NCBI RefSeq assembly: GCF_963678635.1
Contig: NC_087065.1
Coordinates: forward strand, 27,671,254 to 27,735,253
Origin: Symsagittifera roscoffensis
Taxonomy: Eukaryota; Xenacoelomorpha; Acoela; Convolutidae
Reading direction: 5' to 3'
DNA: 64,000 bases
Each line of letters begins with the position of its first letter. Position 1 is the first letter of the stretch. The translations under genes and the position numbers were made by a program. Below, piece by piece: positions 33,740 to 45,600 of the stretch. The notes below the pieces were generated by a model, which made no database searches, was not told the origin of the DNA, and was given only the letters and a program-made list of their open reading frames with translations.

Positions 33740-33902
33740 TATCACTCAAGGTTACGTTACTGCTAGTGCAGTAGCAGTACCACATAGCCCCTCGGCCTCG
33801 GGTGAATTTTTTTCACATGAATCAAAAAAAATTTAAATACCTATAGGAGTTTGATTCTGAGTTTTTAAAGTTCAATTTACAATTGCAATTTTCTGGTTGT
33901 CA
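33507..33902 (-). mobile_element. LTR 1 of Ty3/Gypsy element G1
   Basis: On the minus strand it starts TGACAACCAGAAAATTGC and ends ATATTACA (TG...CA). It contains an (AT)n run and a perfect hairpin TACTGCTA-GTGCAG-TAGCAGTA (33758-33779). A T/C tract (purine-rich on the minus strand) at about 33905-33914 could be the polypurine tract. It lies about 390 bp upstream of secreted gene B. Near-identical copies are LTR 2 and, more diverged, LTR 3. Confidence 0.8.
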
Positions 33903-36887
33903 TATATTTTTTTCTCAAGTAGTCCTCGTCTAATTCTATTTTCCAACTGAGGTTCCAATCTACTCCCTCGTCAAGTGTCGCGTATCCAAATTTTCGTCGG
34001 ACAAGGTTTCCTTCTAGAAGTCCCGGTCGCGTTTCGATGGGTCGGTCATGTTTTGTCTTGAAATGTGTCAGTCGTCTCCGGTAATCTTGTAGTGCCGGGA
34101 GTGCACCCCCTGAGACTTCCTATTCCGTATCATCCGTATTGAGTGTTTTACTGGATCGTCGAAACGCCCAGGTTCTGGGCTCATTATTTTTCGGGTATGT
34201 CCTCCATGCTTGAGTCGTCGGTTGCGCCTGTTGGGGAGTCGATTTGCTCATTCTTCTCGCCTGTGGATTAATTTCTCCCTCGAAAATTGTTTGCCACTTT
34301 CTGCGGCCCTCTTTTTAGGACTTCGTCGCTCAAGTTGTCCCATTTGGCTGGCGCTGAAATACGAGTTGGGAGTTTGTCTATTATGCCCTCCGGTTTAGTA
34401 GACGAGCCAGTCCACTTTCTGTAGTTTGTCCCCTTTTTGCTGTTTCCGAGGAGTTGATCTTGATTGTGAAATTATTCCTTTTTCTTTTCCGCCTCTCCTG
34501 GTACTGGTTCATTGGCTGCCTTTGCTTCCTTTTCATTTTGGACCGCTTGACGAGCTTGGTCCTCCCTTGTTTGCTTTGGCCCGCTTCACCGCCAAATTGA
34601 GTGCTCCTCGTGCTTCTATTTCTTTAGATGTAACTATTGTCTCGCTGTCCTGGAATCTTTTATTGGGGGACAATGACTCTGCTTGCTGTGACTGCAGCTG
34701 CAGCTCCGCTTCTGAATGGCTCTCTTCATGTCTCTGCGGTGAGCTTTTTTTGTTATTGTAGTTTCGTCCCGGGCTCCGCCGTTGGTCTCTCGCTCGAGCC
34801 TTCTGATGGGTCTTGTGGAAGATGGATTTCGGCGATATCACTTTTACGGTAGATTGATCTTCCGGACGTTTTTTGATGACCCGGATTCCAAAGCGGTTTT
34901 CCTTTTTCGGGGATTTCGTCAGGGCTTGGCCGCTTTTTTGAGCTCGTCCTTTCGGAGTACGTTCCTCTTCGGAGTAGACAATTTCTCCTCCTCTTTGTCC
35001 TTCATGAAGCCCCCTTTTCAGGAGGAGTGGATCATATCCTTCTTGAGTTCCGGGTTGGATTTTCCTGCTGCGTCTACAATCGCCCTGATATAGTTTTTCC
35101 GCGGCGTCTGAGCGCTCCTCAATCCATCTAGCGTTCGCCTCCAATAGGTTCTTTAGAACCTTTGATCATTCCCTGTCTCGTGCTGTTGTGAATGTTGTTT
35201 GTACATAGGGCTCGTGTTTCAGCTTAGCGTCCATTTTCTGACGATTTTCAGATTCTCCCTATATTGATCTATTCTTATTTTGAGCTGCGATGCTGCCAAT
35301 GCTGATCGTCCCAGATGCTGTTTGTCTAAATATTCAGAATTTGTTGAAAACTCATTTCATTATATTTTAAGTTCAAATGTTGGTAGTCTTCCAAAGTGTG
35401 CCTGAAATCTAGAGACTTGGATGGTTTTTTGTTTGTTCCATTGTAGTTTATCATGCTGAGACAAACCTTGATCGAGAGTTCGCTTTCTTAAGTATTTTCC
35501 TCTTGAAACTAGAAAATTGGTCTGATCTTATCCATTCTATGATACCGTGGGTACCCATACAGGTTCGCAAAACTTTTACTATTGCCTTTCCGCTCATTGA
35601 TTTTGTTTTTTTCAGTGCGGAATTTTCGAAATACAAGCAAGTATTTTTTTCCGTTATGGTTTGCAAGTTAATATTTTTTGGTTATGGTTTCTTCCATTGA
35701 ACCCGCGTAATTCGATTGGAGTTCCTATCCCGGCTGCGTTAGAAGTGGTAGACGTTTTAATGCAATTTTTTGAAACTGATTTTTTGCATTCTCAACATAT
35801 CTGCTGCAACTACGGCAGTCCTCGGCAAGATTTACAATGTCCTGGTCGATATGAGGCCACCACAGGTATCTTGATACTCCGAGCATTCCATCCTGTCCTG
35901 TGTAACCTCTGTGAAATAGTTTCAATACTGCCGGGCGTAGTTGTACGGGTTTTGCGCGTCGATTGTCTACTAGCATGTAATCGTCTAGCACTGCCATTTG
36001 GTTCCACAAAGGATTAGTATAGGGTCCCATCAGTTCAAGTTTCTGTTTTCCGCTCTCTCAATCACTCCTCTGAGTCTGTCTCTCCAGGTATCTTCTAAGA
36101 TTAGCTTCGCTAAGAGGTTCTTGTTAAAGAGTTTTGAAAGGTTGCCTAGTACGTCCTCTCCCAACTGTTCCAGCATTTTGCTCTCTTTTCTTGAAAGGTC
36201 ACTAGTTCGTAGTGGTGGCTCTATTGTGCAGACTTCTTGTTTGTCTTTATTTTCCTCTGTTGTCGTCAAATTGACCGCTATCACTTGGATGTCTCTCTGA
36301 GTTGATTCGTTCGCTTTTGCGGGTGTGATACTAATGATTGCTGAGTTGTTCTCTTTCGTTGCCTCTTCCAGCTCTCGTGTGCTGTTTGATGGGGTGCTTG
36401 CTTCTCAGCAGTCCGGTATCAGTTTCCATCTGTTGGTCCTCTGACAATGCTTATTTCACCCTTTATGCCGACGAGTCGCCCTTCCGAGCTGTCTTGGTTT
36501 TTCCGGCTTCCTCTGGTTATTGTCCTCATTCTCTGTAGTGTTTCCGTGACTTCTTCCTCCTCTGACATATCGTTTGTATAGCTGAATGATCGGTTTCAAC
36601 GCGGATCTATTAAGCTACCCTCCATGTCTTCACCTCTCCATCGTTCCTGTGGTGTTTCCGATCACCATTGTATGATCTATTCGGCTGCTGGCTCATTTTC
36701 TTTGGATTTCATCTGGATCGATTCTGAGTTGTAATTTTTTTTATCTGCAAAATAAAGAAAGTATGAAAAAAGTTTTTGTTGCAGTAGAGTTTTGCTGCTT
36801 AGCTGATTGACCGGTCGCGAAAATCTACTTATTTCGTCCAGTTGATCTTTGTTCGTTTTTGATCGTTTTAGTTGCCATAGCGACCGT
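33903..36887 (-). pseudogene. G1 copy 1, truncated pol (integrase and tail)
   Basis: Minus-strand remains of a Ty3/Gypsy polyprotein. About 35740-36030 has the integrase zinc-binding pattern (HRGYTGQDGMLGVSRYLWWP...DCRSC). About 35451-35666 has THGIIEWIRSDQFSSF, matching the second catalytic Asp region of the integrase core. Position 34533-35144 is a 203-codon Lys/Gln/Ser-rich post-integrase frame. About 36030-36284 encodes part of the region between RNase H and integrase. Several frameshifts separate these parts, and the element is cut at 36887 by the tandem duplication. It cannot make a working product. Confidence 0.8.
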
Positions 36888-37300
36888 CGTTCAATTTTAG
36901 TCTTTCGCTCCAATAAAGCTTTCCACAAACTCGCTAAATTTGCGATAAGAAGATTATCCAGAAAGACGTTGATAAGTTGCGGCTGGTAGCCTTTATAATA
37001 GAAACAGTCGATGACGAAGTTCGGAGAAATTTGATTGGCTAGTAAATTTCTGATGAAAATACCCTGTGTGGTGGCTCTGAAATCGTATATGGCCTTGCAT
37101 CGTAGTATAGTGTAACCATTACATAAGCAGCCACTGATTTCCCTCTCGTGGCCAGATATTTTTGCACAAGGAGTTTCCGCCTGATCAAGACAGATAGACA
37201 AATCAGGTGTCATTACAAGTAGCATGAACAATGCGCTCAAAGCATACGGACACTTCCAGTCTTCGATCAACATGAATTTAAATATTAAGAGTGAGTTCAA
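36677..37300 (-). pseudogene. Chimeric frame: 5' part of secreted gene B fused to G1 sequence
   Basis: An open frame of 207 codons. Residues 1-129 copy secreted protein B (signal segment, C45, C58, C60, C68, YYKGYQPQLINVFLD) with about a dozen substitutions; the rest is read from 20 bp of the gene B intron and then element G1 in its coding orientation, ending in a stop at 36677. Exon 2, the CEICMMHQ motif and the GPI tail are missing. The gene part has no stop or frameshift and keeps an intact 5' flank, so transcription and secretion of a short chimera cannot be excluded, but degeneration is the simpler reading. Confidence 0.75.
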
Positions 37301-37691
37301 AATCTTGGATAGGTGGGATTTTCAAGTTGACTAGTAAGAAAAATACGAGCTAACTTTGGTTTTTGTTGTCAAGTCTATAAGCTAAATAATCAGTTTTTTT
37401 TTTATTTTTTGACGCCTCCATAAATATAACTTTAACGAGTTTTTTTGATTATCAATTAAATTTCCTTCAGCCAACTTCTGAATATGAATGAATTTCTTCA
37501 ACGAGTTTTTTATTATCAATAATTTTTCATCAACCTCTTTTTTATAAGTAATTTTTCGGCAACCCAGAGAAATTGAGGTGATTTTCTACAATCAATTTTA
37601 TGAAAAACATCATCCAAGGTATATCCGAGGCTACAAAATGCAAGTTTTTAGGCATGCAAAATGATCCAAGAGATAGTTATAAGTTTCGCGT

Positions 37692-37895
37692 TGTAATATC
37701 TTACGTGACTGACTTAAATTAAATTAATTTTTAATTCCAGTGAAATAAATTGATCTTTTTTTGTTAAAAGTTTTTCTCTAAGGGCTGCTGAAATCACCGC
37801 AGTGTCTTTTTGGTCTGACTGATTCAACTGTATACCGAAGGTTTGAACTTCGGTGACCTTGAACAATATAATAGGACATAAATATTACATTCGTT

Positions 37896-37951
<56 letters not shown>

Positions 37952-38105
37952 TCAAGGTTACGTTACTGCTAGTGCAGTAGCAGTACCACACACCCCCTCG
38001 GGTGAATTTTTTTTCATATTTATCAAAAAAAAATTTTAAATACTAATAGGAGTTTGATTCTGAGTTTTTAAAGTTCAATTTACAATTGCAATTTTCTGGT
38101 TGTCA
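37692..38105 (-). mobile_element. LTR 2 of element G1
   Basis: Duplicate of LTR 1 made by the segmental duplication. The (AT)n run has grown to about 50 bp (around 37898-37948), the main difference; the hairpin is at 37964-37985. The left flank matches that of LTR 1, so it is not an independent insertion. Confidence 0.8.
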
Positions 38106-41100
38106 TATATTTTTTTCTCAAGTAGTCCTCGTCTAATTCTATTTTCCAACTGAGGTTCCAATCTACTCCCTCATCAAGTGTCGCGTATCCAAATTTTCGT
38201 CGGACAAGGTTTCCTCTCCCAAGCAAGTATTTTTTTCCGTTATGGTTTGCAAGTTAATATTTTTTGGTTGTGGTTTCTTCCATTGAACCCGCGTAATTCG
38301 ATTGGAGTTCCTATCCCGGCTGCGTTAGAAGTGGTAGACGTTTTGATGCAATTTTTTGAAACTGCTTTTTGCATTCTCAACATATCTGCTGCAACTACGG
38401 CAGTCCTCGGCGCGATTTACAATGTCCTGGTCGATATGAGGCCACCACAGGTATCTTGATACTCCGAGCATTCCTTCCTGTCCTGCTTAACCTCTGTGAA
38501 ATAGTTTTAATACTGCCGGGCGTAGTTGTACGGGTTTTGCGCGTCGATTTTCTACTAGCATGTAATCGTCTAGCACTGCCATTTGGTTCCACAAAGGACT
38601 AGTATAGGGTCCCATCAGTTCAAGTTTCTGTTTTCCCCTCTCTCGAACACTCCTCTGAGTCTGTCTCTCCAGGTATCTTCTAAGATTAGCTTCGCTAAGA
38701 GGTTCTTGTTAAAGAGTTTTGAAAGGTTGCCTAGTACGTCCTCTCCCAACTGTTCCAGCAGTTTGCTCTCTTTTCTTGAAATGTCACTAGTTCGTTGTGG
38801 TAGCTCTATTGTGCAGACTTCTTGTTTGTCTTTAATTTCCTCTGTTGTCGTCAGGTTGACCGCTATCACTTGGATGTCTCTCTGAGTTGATTCGCTCGCT
38901 TTTGCGGGTGTGATACTAATGATTGCTGAGTTGTTTTCTTTCGTTGCCTCTTCCAGCTCTCGTGTGCTGTTTGATGGGGTGCTTGCTTCTCAGCAGTCTG
39001 GTATCAGCTTCCATCTGTTGGTCCTCTGACAATGCTTATTTCACCTTTTATTGCCGACGAGTCGCCCTTTCCGAGCTGTCTTGGTTTTTCCGGCTTCCTC
39101 TGGTTATTGTCCTCATTCTCTGTAGTGTTTCCGTGACTTCTTCCTCCTCTGACATATCGTTTGTATTGCTGAATGATCGGTTCCAACGCGGATCTAATAA
39201 ACTAACCTCCATGTTTTCACCTCTCCATCGTTCCTGTGGTGTTTCCGATCACCATTGTATGATCTTTTTGGCTGCTGGCTCATTTTCTTTGGGTTTCATC
39301 TGGATCGATTCTGAGTTGCAATTTCTTTTCTGCAAAGTAAAGAAAGTATGAAAAAAAATTTTTTGTTGCAGTAGAGATTTGCTGCTTAGCTGATTGGCCG
39401 GCAGCGAAAATCTACATATTTCGTCCAGTTGATCTTTGTTCGTTTTTGACCGTTTTAGTTGCCATAGCGACCGTGAAGAGATGAGTTCTGTACTTCTGTA
39501 GTTCTAGAATATTCTAGAAAATTTCCGTTCTGGTTGAGCAAATTTTCGAATTCTAGCCTGCTGCTCATGCAGTCTAAAGCTTTGTGAAAGGAATCAATTG
39601 TTGCTACTACAAGTTTTTTGTCTAAATCGGGTAAGGTTTATGATATGTTTTGTTTTATCTGTTCCCATCAAGGGCTGATGTCAAGAGTTTGTGCTCAGTT
39701 GCAATGATAAATTATTTTCCTAACAGGTAGTGTTTTTACCTGTCAACTGCCCAAGCAACCGCGATTAGTTCTAATTTCATCTGTAGTTTTTTTTGTTGAT
39801 ATTAGGGTATCTAGATGCAAAAAAAATTGAGCCAAATCCCTCTCGTCTGTTTGTTGTTCTACGATGGCACCCAGACCATTGTGGCAGGCGTCGCAATTAA
39901 GTCTTGTATTTCTTTTCGCATCATAACAATTTTTTTTTCTTTTGAGATATTTGCAACTGCTTTTTTGATACTCTCAAAAACAACTGTGTGTTTTTCCGCC
40001 ACTCGATTTTTTCTACTGACAGATTCATGGTTTTTGGCTTTTTCTTTAAATTCTTTTCTTTAAAGAGTGTTCTATTTTTGTATATAAGACTTGCTGCATT
40101 TGGAATGAATTTTGATAACAGATTTATAATAACAAGGAATGATCTGTTAGGTGATGGCCTAACCAATTTACTTAATTCCTGAAAAATTAGAACTTGGAAA
40201 TTTTCAATGCCAATTTTTCTTCATCCAGGTTTTACAAAATCTTATTGTTGCATGTTCTAATTCCTCTCCTTTTGAAACAATGAGGATTTTTGCATGAATA
40301 ATCGATCTGTCCGTGGATTTTTGGAATTTGGCCGGCATATCTGCTAAGCCGTAAAAAACTTGTCAGGAATCTATATGTTCCTATAGCATTACCATCTAGA
40401 ATATTAAAGTTGCACTGTCGAGCTGTATCTGCAGCCAACTTAAGTTGACTTTAGGCATACTTTTGGTCAAGTACAAAGAAGTATTGCGTGCCCGTTTTTC
40501 TGCTGTGTTAATTTGACTAACTCCAACTATTTTTTTGTCGACGTTTGGTATTTAGTACTTGTTTTTAAACAGTTGCCTATTAACTGGCTTCGCATCTAAC
40601 ACCAGTTTTATCGAGTCACTTTTTTCTACTGTTTTTGCAATTAGTGCAATAAAACAATCACTGGTACATTTGTCCGGTTTCGTAATGGGACTTTGCGATA
40701 GTAACTTCTGTATTTTAGATTGCACCTTATCTTGTATGTGAATTGGTACCCTTCTCTTGAACTCTTGAATTTGATAAATGGGGTATTTGAATTTTGGAAT
40801 TCCTTGTCTTTCAAACGAGTCTTCGAATGGTTTGAAAATTCTGACTGCTCGGACAGTAGCATTTCATGTCTTGACAATTCGTTTGAGGCCGGTCTTTCTA
40901 TAGTAGATATGCCCACTTGTCCCTGGAGGTCCAGACCCATTATGCATCTAGTTCTGCGTTTTGTGACTAGGAACGAGGCTCCCTTCACCTCTCAGCCTGC
41001 CGTTCGTAAGTCCGGTCTGTCTTCACCGCCCCCGATATAAGGATTGGTTTTTATGTTGTAATCCACAAATTGAGCCGTCAGGTTTAGTTTTTTGCCTGAA

Positions 41101-42301
41101 TGAATTTTGGTTTTCTCGACCTGTCTTTTATTTGTTTTGTTGTTGCCAGCTTTAAAAAGGACACTCGGCTTCCTGAACAGACATAATTTCAAACACTTCG
41201 GATGGCCTAAAATCTCACACTACCAGGTTACACTCCTGTTCTGATTTGTCATAATCTTCTGTTATTTCGTTCACCTGTTGTGATTTGCACATTTTTGCGA
41301 AATGATCATGTGTTTTGCCGTTCTTAAATGTCTTTCCTATGGTCGGGCAAGTTTTCAAGTGTCCACTTTCAAATGTGCGTCCACACTTATTATAAAATTT
41401 GTATTGCCCATTTGAGTTCGCGTTTTTACAGTTTTTTTCTCTCCCCTCCATTTGAACTTCTTATTGCTATGATTGGTTCTTGTTTTATTTTGATACCCAA
41501 CTAGCAGGTCGTTGTTTTTCCTGAAGTTACTGCCGTTTTCTTTTCTGAGACGCCATTGTGGTCAGTTTGCTATGTTCAAACTTATTAGCCCTTTTGAGCA
41601 CCTCTTCTGGTGCGAGCGTTTCACAGGTCATTTTCGTAGGGTTTTGTTTTTCACTTTCAGGATGAATAGGTTATGGACGATCTCATCCTGCAGAGTTTAA
41701 AATCAGATCCTGCTGCTTGTGCACTCAATACCTCGTGAAATGCATCTAATGTCTCTCCCTACTCTTTAGTCTTTGTGGAGAGTTTGTATCTTTCGTATGT
41801 TACGCATTTCACTTTTTGAAAGGAATCCGATGATAGCTTAACTATTTCTTTGAATGACAGTTTTGATACTTCCGCGTGGTCTTTTTTGTAAGAACCTATT
41901 TTTTCCTTCCGTTCCTAGAGAGAGAAAAAGTCTGGGTACGAGCTTTTTTTGTACCTCATTTCTATTAAATGTTGTGACCAACTTTTGGCCTTTTGTTCTT
42001 CTCTCTTCGTTCTCGAGCACAACTTTGTCTTTGGCTAATTTGTCTCTTAGTTATCTTGCTGCTATCTCAGTTGCATCTTCCCCATCACTGGGTGTTTCCG
42101 TTCTTGGGGGTAGTTATTCCAAAATTTATTTTGGGTCTTCGAGCATAATCTTTGGGTTAACATTCTCCTTGACCGTGACAGAAATTGCCCTAACCAAGTT
42201 TTAAATTGCCACGGTGGGTCTAACTTTGCTGATGCCCAAAGTACTGGTGTTCCCATATCTGTACAATTGTCCTGTGCTGATAATCCTGCTGGCTGCGCCA
42301 T
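38106..42301 (-). pseudogene. G1 copy 2, degenerate gag-pol with PBS end
   Basis: Reading on the minus strand from 42301: a gag segment (about 41838-42020, KLVPRLFLSLGTEGKNRF), a zinc-knuckle-like stretch (41230-41450, CGRTFESGHLKTCP...HDHFAKMC), the protease C-terminus (about 40900-40988, FLVT...RCIMGLDLQGQVGI), RT/thumb fragments (39921-40166, FLVIINLLSKFIPNAASLIY), then the region before integrase (38615-38869) and an integrase zinc-binding remnant (38395-38592). About 1.6 kb of integrase and tail (equivalent to 34014-35633) is deleted. Stops and frameshifts are many and the RT catalytic motif was not found intact. Confidence 0.8.
42280..42301 (-). promoter_or_regulatory. Probable primer-binding site of G1
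   Basis: Immediately after the LTR 3 end (…ATCACA on the minus strand) the sequence reads TGGCGCAGCCAGCAGGATTA. The leading TGG pairs with the CCA end of a tRNA primer, the usual Ty3/Gypsy arrangement with zero spacing. The primer tRNA was not identified. Confidence 0.6.
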
Positions 42302-42667
42302 GTGATATCCTACGTGACTGATTTGAGATAAAATTTAATTTACAATTCCAAAAAATTCAAATGATCTTTTTGTGAATAGTTTTTTTTTAGTTCTGCTTAA
42401 CGTAGTATTTTTTGGTCTGACTGATAGTGAAGGTTTGAAAATCAGTGACCTTGGACAGTTTAATAGGCCATAAATTTTACATTATATATATATTTTAAAA
42501 AATATATATATCACTCAAGGTTACGTTACTGCTAGTGCAGTAGCAGTACCCCATACCCCCTCGGGTGAACTTTTTTTCACATTTATCAAAAAAAAATTTA
42601 TATACCAATAGGAGTTTGATTCTGAATTTTTAAAGTTCAATTTTCATTTGCAATTTTCTGGTTGTCA
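42302..42667 (-). mobile_element. LTR 3 shared by G1 copies 2 and 3
   Basis: TGACAACCAG...GATATCACA on the minus strand, with the conserved hairpin (42527-42548) and a short AT run. It is more diverged from LTRs 1 and 2 than they are from each other. It serves as 5' LTR of copy 2 and 3' LTR of copy 3 with no host DNA between, the pattern left by recombination between LTRs. Confidence 0.8.
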
Positions 42668-45600
42668 TATATTTTTTTCTCAAGTAGTCCTCGTCTAATT
42701 CTATTTTCCAACTGAGGTTCCAATCTACTCCCTCATCAAGTGTCGCGTATCCAAATTTTTGTCGGACAAAGTTTCCTTCTAGAAGTCCCCGTCGCGTTTC
42801 GATGGGTCGGTCATGTTTTGTCTTGAAATGTGTCAGTCGTCTCCGGTAATCTTGTAGTGCCGGGAGTGCACCCCCTGAGACTTCCTATTCCGTATCATCC
42901 GTATTGAGTGTTTTACTGGATCATCGAAACGCCGAGGTTCTGTGCTCATTATTTTCGGGTATGTCCTCCATGCTTGAGTCGTCGGTTGCGCCTGTTGGGG
43001 AGTTGATTTGCTCATTCTTCTCGCCTGTGGGTTGAATTCTCCCTCGAAAATTGTTTTCCACTTTCTGCGGCCCTCTTTTTAGGACTTCGTCGCTCAAGTT
43101 TTCCCATTTGGCTGGCGCTGAAGTACGAGTTGGGAGGGTGTCTATTATGTCCTCCGGTTTAATAGACGAGCCAGTCCACTTTCTGTAGTTTTTCCCCTTT
43201 TTGCTGTTTCCGAGGAGTTGATCTTGATTGTGAAATTTTTCCTTTTTCTTTTCCGCCTCTCCTGGTACTGGTTCATTGGCTGCCTTTGCTTCCTTTTCTT
43301 TTTGGGTTTCATGGACTGTCTTCTTTTTCTTCTCGGATTTCTTTAAGACAACCTTTTTTTGGGTCTTTGGACCGCTTGACGAGCTTGGTCCTCCTTTGTT
43401 TGCTTTGGCCTGCTTCACCGCCAAATTGAGTGCTCCTCATGCTTCTATTTCTTTAGATGTAGCTGTTGTCTCGCTGTCTTGGAATCTTTTTTTGGGGGAC
43501 AATGACTCTGCTTGCTGTGACTGCAGCTGCAGCTCCACTTCTGAATGGCTCTCTTCATGTCTCTGCGGTGAGATTTTTTTGTTTTTGTAGTTTCGTCCTG
43601 GGCTCCGCCGTTGGTTTCTTGCTCGAGCCTTCTGATGGGTCTTGTGGAAGATGGATTTTGGCGATATCACTTTTTCGGTAGATTGACCTTCCGGACGTTT
43701 TTTGATGACCCGGATTCCGAAGCGGTTTTCCTTTTTCAGGGATTTCGTTAGGGCTTGGCCGCTTTTTTGAGCTCGTCCTTTCGGAGTACGTTCCTCTTCG
43801 GAGTAGACAATTTCTCCTCCTCTTTGTCCTTCATGAAGCCCCCTTTCCAGGAGGAAAGGATCATATCCTTCTTGAGTTCCGGGTTGGATTGTCCTGCTGC
43901 GTCAACAATCGCCCTGATATAGTTTTTCCGCGGCGTCTGTGCGCTCCTCATTCCATCTAGCGTTCGCCTCCGATAGGTTCTTCAGAACCTTTGATCAATC
44001 TTTGTCTCGTGCTGTTGTGAGTGATATTTGTACATCGGGCTCGTGTTTCTGCTTAGCGTCCAGTTTCTGACGATTTTCAGTTTCTCCCTGTATTGATCTA
44101 TTCTTATTTTGAGCTGCGATGCTGCTAAGGCTGATCGTCCCAGATGCTGTTTGTCTAAATATTAAGAATTTGTTATAAATTGATTTCATTATATTTTAAA
44201 TCAAATGTCGGTAGTCTTCCAAAGTGTGCCTGAATCCTAGAGACTTGGATGTTTTTTTTTGTTCCATCGTAGTTTATTATGCTGAGACAAACTTTGATCG
44301 AGAGTTTGCTTTCTTAAGTATTTTCCCCTTGAAACTAGAAAATTGGTCTGATCTTATCCATTCTATGATACAGTGGGTACCTATGCAGGTTTGCAAAACT
44401 TTTACTGTTGCCTTTCCACTCATTGATTTTGTTATTTTCAGTGACGGAAGTTTCGAAATACAAGCAAGTGTTTTTTTACATTATGGTTTGCAAGTTAATA
44501 TTTTTTGGTTATGGTTTCTTCCGTTGAACTCGCGTAATTCGATTAGAGTTCCTATCCCGGCTGCGTTAGAAGTGGTAGATGTTTTGATGCAATTTTTTGA
44601 ATTTGATTTTTTGAATTTGATTTGAATGAGATTTACAATGTCCTGGTCAATATGAGGCCACCACAGGTATCTTGATACTCCGAGCATTGCTACCTGTCCT
44701 GCGTAACCTCTGTGAAATAGTTTCAATTTTGTACGGGTTTTGCGCGTCGATTGTCTACTAGCATGCAATCGTCTAGCACTGCCATTTGGTTCCACAAAGG
44801 ATTAGTATAGGGTCCCATCAGTTCAAGTTCCTGTTTTTCCCCTCTCTCGATCACTCCTCTGAGTCTGTCTCTCCAGGTATCTTCTAAGATTAGCTTCGCT
44901 AAGAGGTTCTTGTTAAAGAGTTTTGAAAGGTTGCCTAGTACGTCCTCTCCCAACTGTTCCAGCAGTTTGCTCTCTTTTCTTGAAATGTCACTAGTTCGTA
45001 GTGGTGGCTCTATTGTGCAGACTTCTTGTTTGTCTTTATTTTCCTCTGTTGTCGTCAAATTGACCGCTATCACTTGGATGTCTCTCTGAGTTGATTCGTT
45101 CGCTTTTGCGGGTGTGATACTAATGATTGCTGAGTTGTTCTCTTTTGTTGCCTCTTCCAGCTCTCGTGTGCTGTTTGATGAGGTGCTTGCTTCTCAGCAG
45201 TCCGGTATCAGCTTCCATCTGTTGGTCCTCTGACAATGCTTATTTCACCTTTTATTGCCGACGAGTCGCCCTTTCCGAGCTGTCTTGGTTTTTCCGGCTT
45301 CGTCTGGTTATTGTCCTCATTCTCTGTAGTGTTTCGTGACTTCTTCCTCCTCTGACATATCGTTTGTATTGCTGAATGATCGGTTCCAACGCGGATCTAA
45401 TAAACTACCCTCCATGTTTTCACCTCTCCATCGTTCCTGTGGTGTTTCCGATCACCATTGTATGATCTTTTCGGCTGCTGGCTCATTTTCTTTGGATTTC
45501 ATCTGGATCGATTCTGAGTTGCAATTTTTTTCTGCAAAGTAAGGAAAGTATGAAATTTTTTTTTGTTGCAGTAGAGTTTTGCTGCTTAGCTGATTGGCCG

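Larger units (their letters stand above)
31873..39472. repeat. Tandem duplication of a 5.0 kb gene-plus-retrotransposon segment
   Basis: Segment 31873-36887 (part of the gene B intron, exon 1, 5' flank, an LTR and part of a Ty3/Gypsy element) recurs from about 36890 to 39472. The junction reads GCGACCGT, then TTCAATTTTAGTCTTTCGCT (equal to 31873-31892). The second copy lacks 31893-32724 and about 34014-35633, so it is shorter. Beyond 39472 the retrotransposon continues where the first copy is cut off, which fixes the breakpoint. Confidence 0.85.

Noticed and set aside
33719-33742. AT dinucleotide run as a promoter or origin signal
   Set aside because: It is a microsatellite whose length varies between the three LTR copies; no functional evidence.
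34210-35093. Plus-strand frames of 62-111 codons
   Set aside because: Antisense to the Lys/Gln-rich post-integrase tail of G1; the complement of a biased coding region tends to stay open.
42062-42301. 79-codon frame starting MAQPAGL as the G1 gag start
   Set aside because: The first codons coincide with the primer-binding site directly after the LTR; gag translation normally begins further in, so this start is unreliable.
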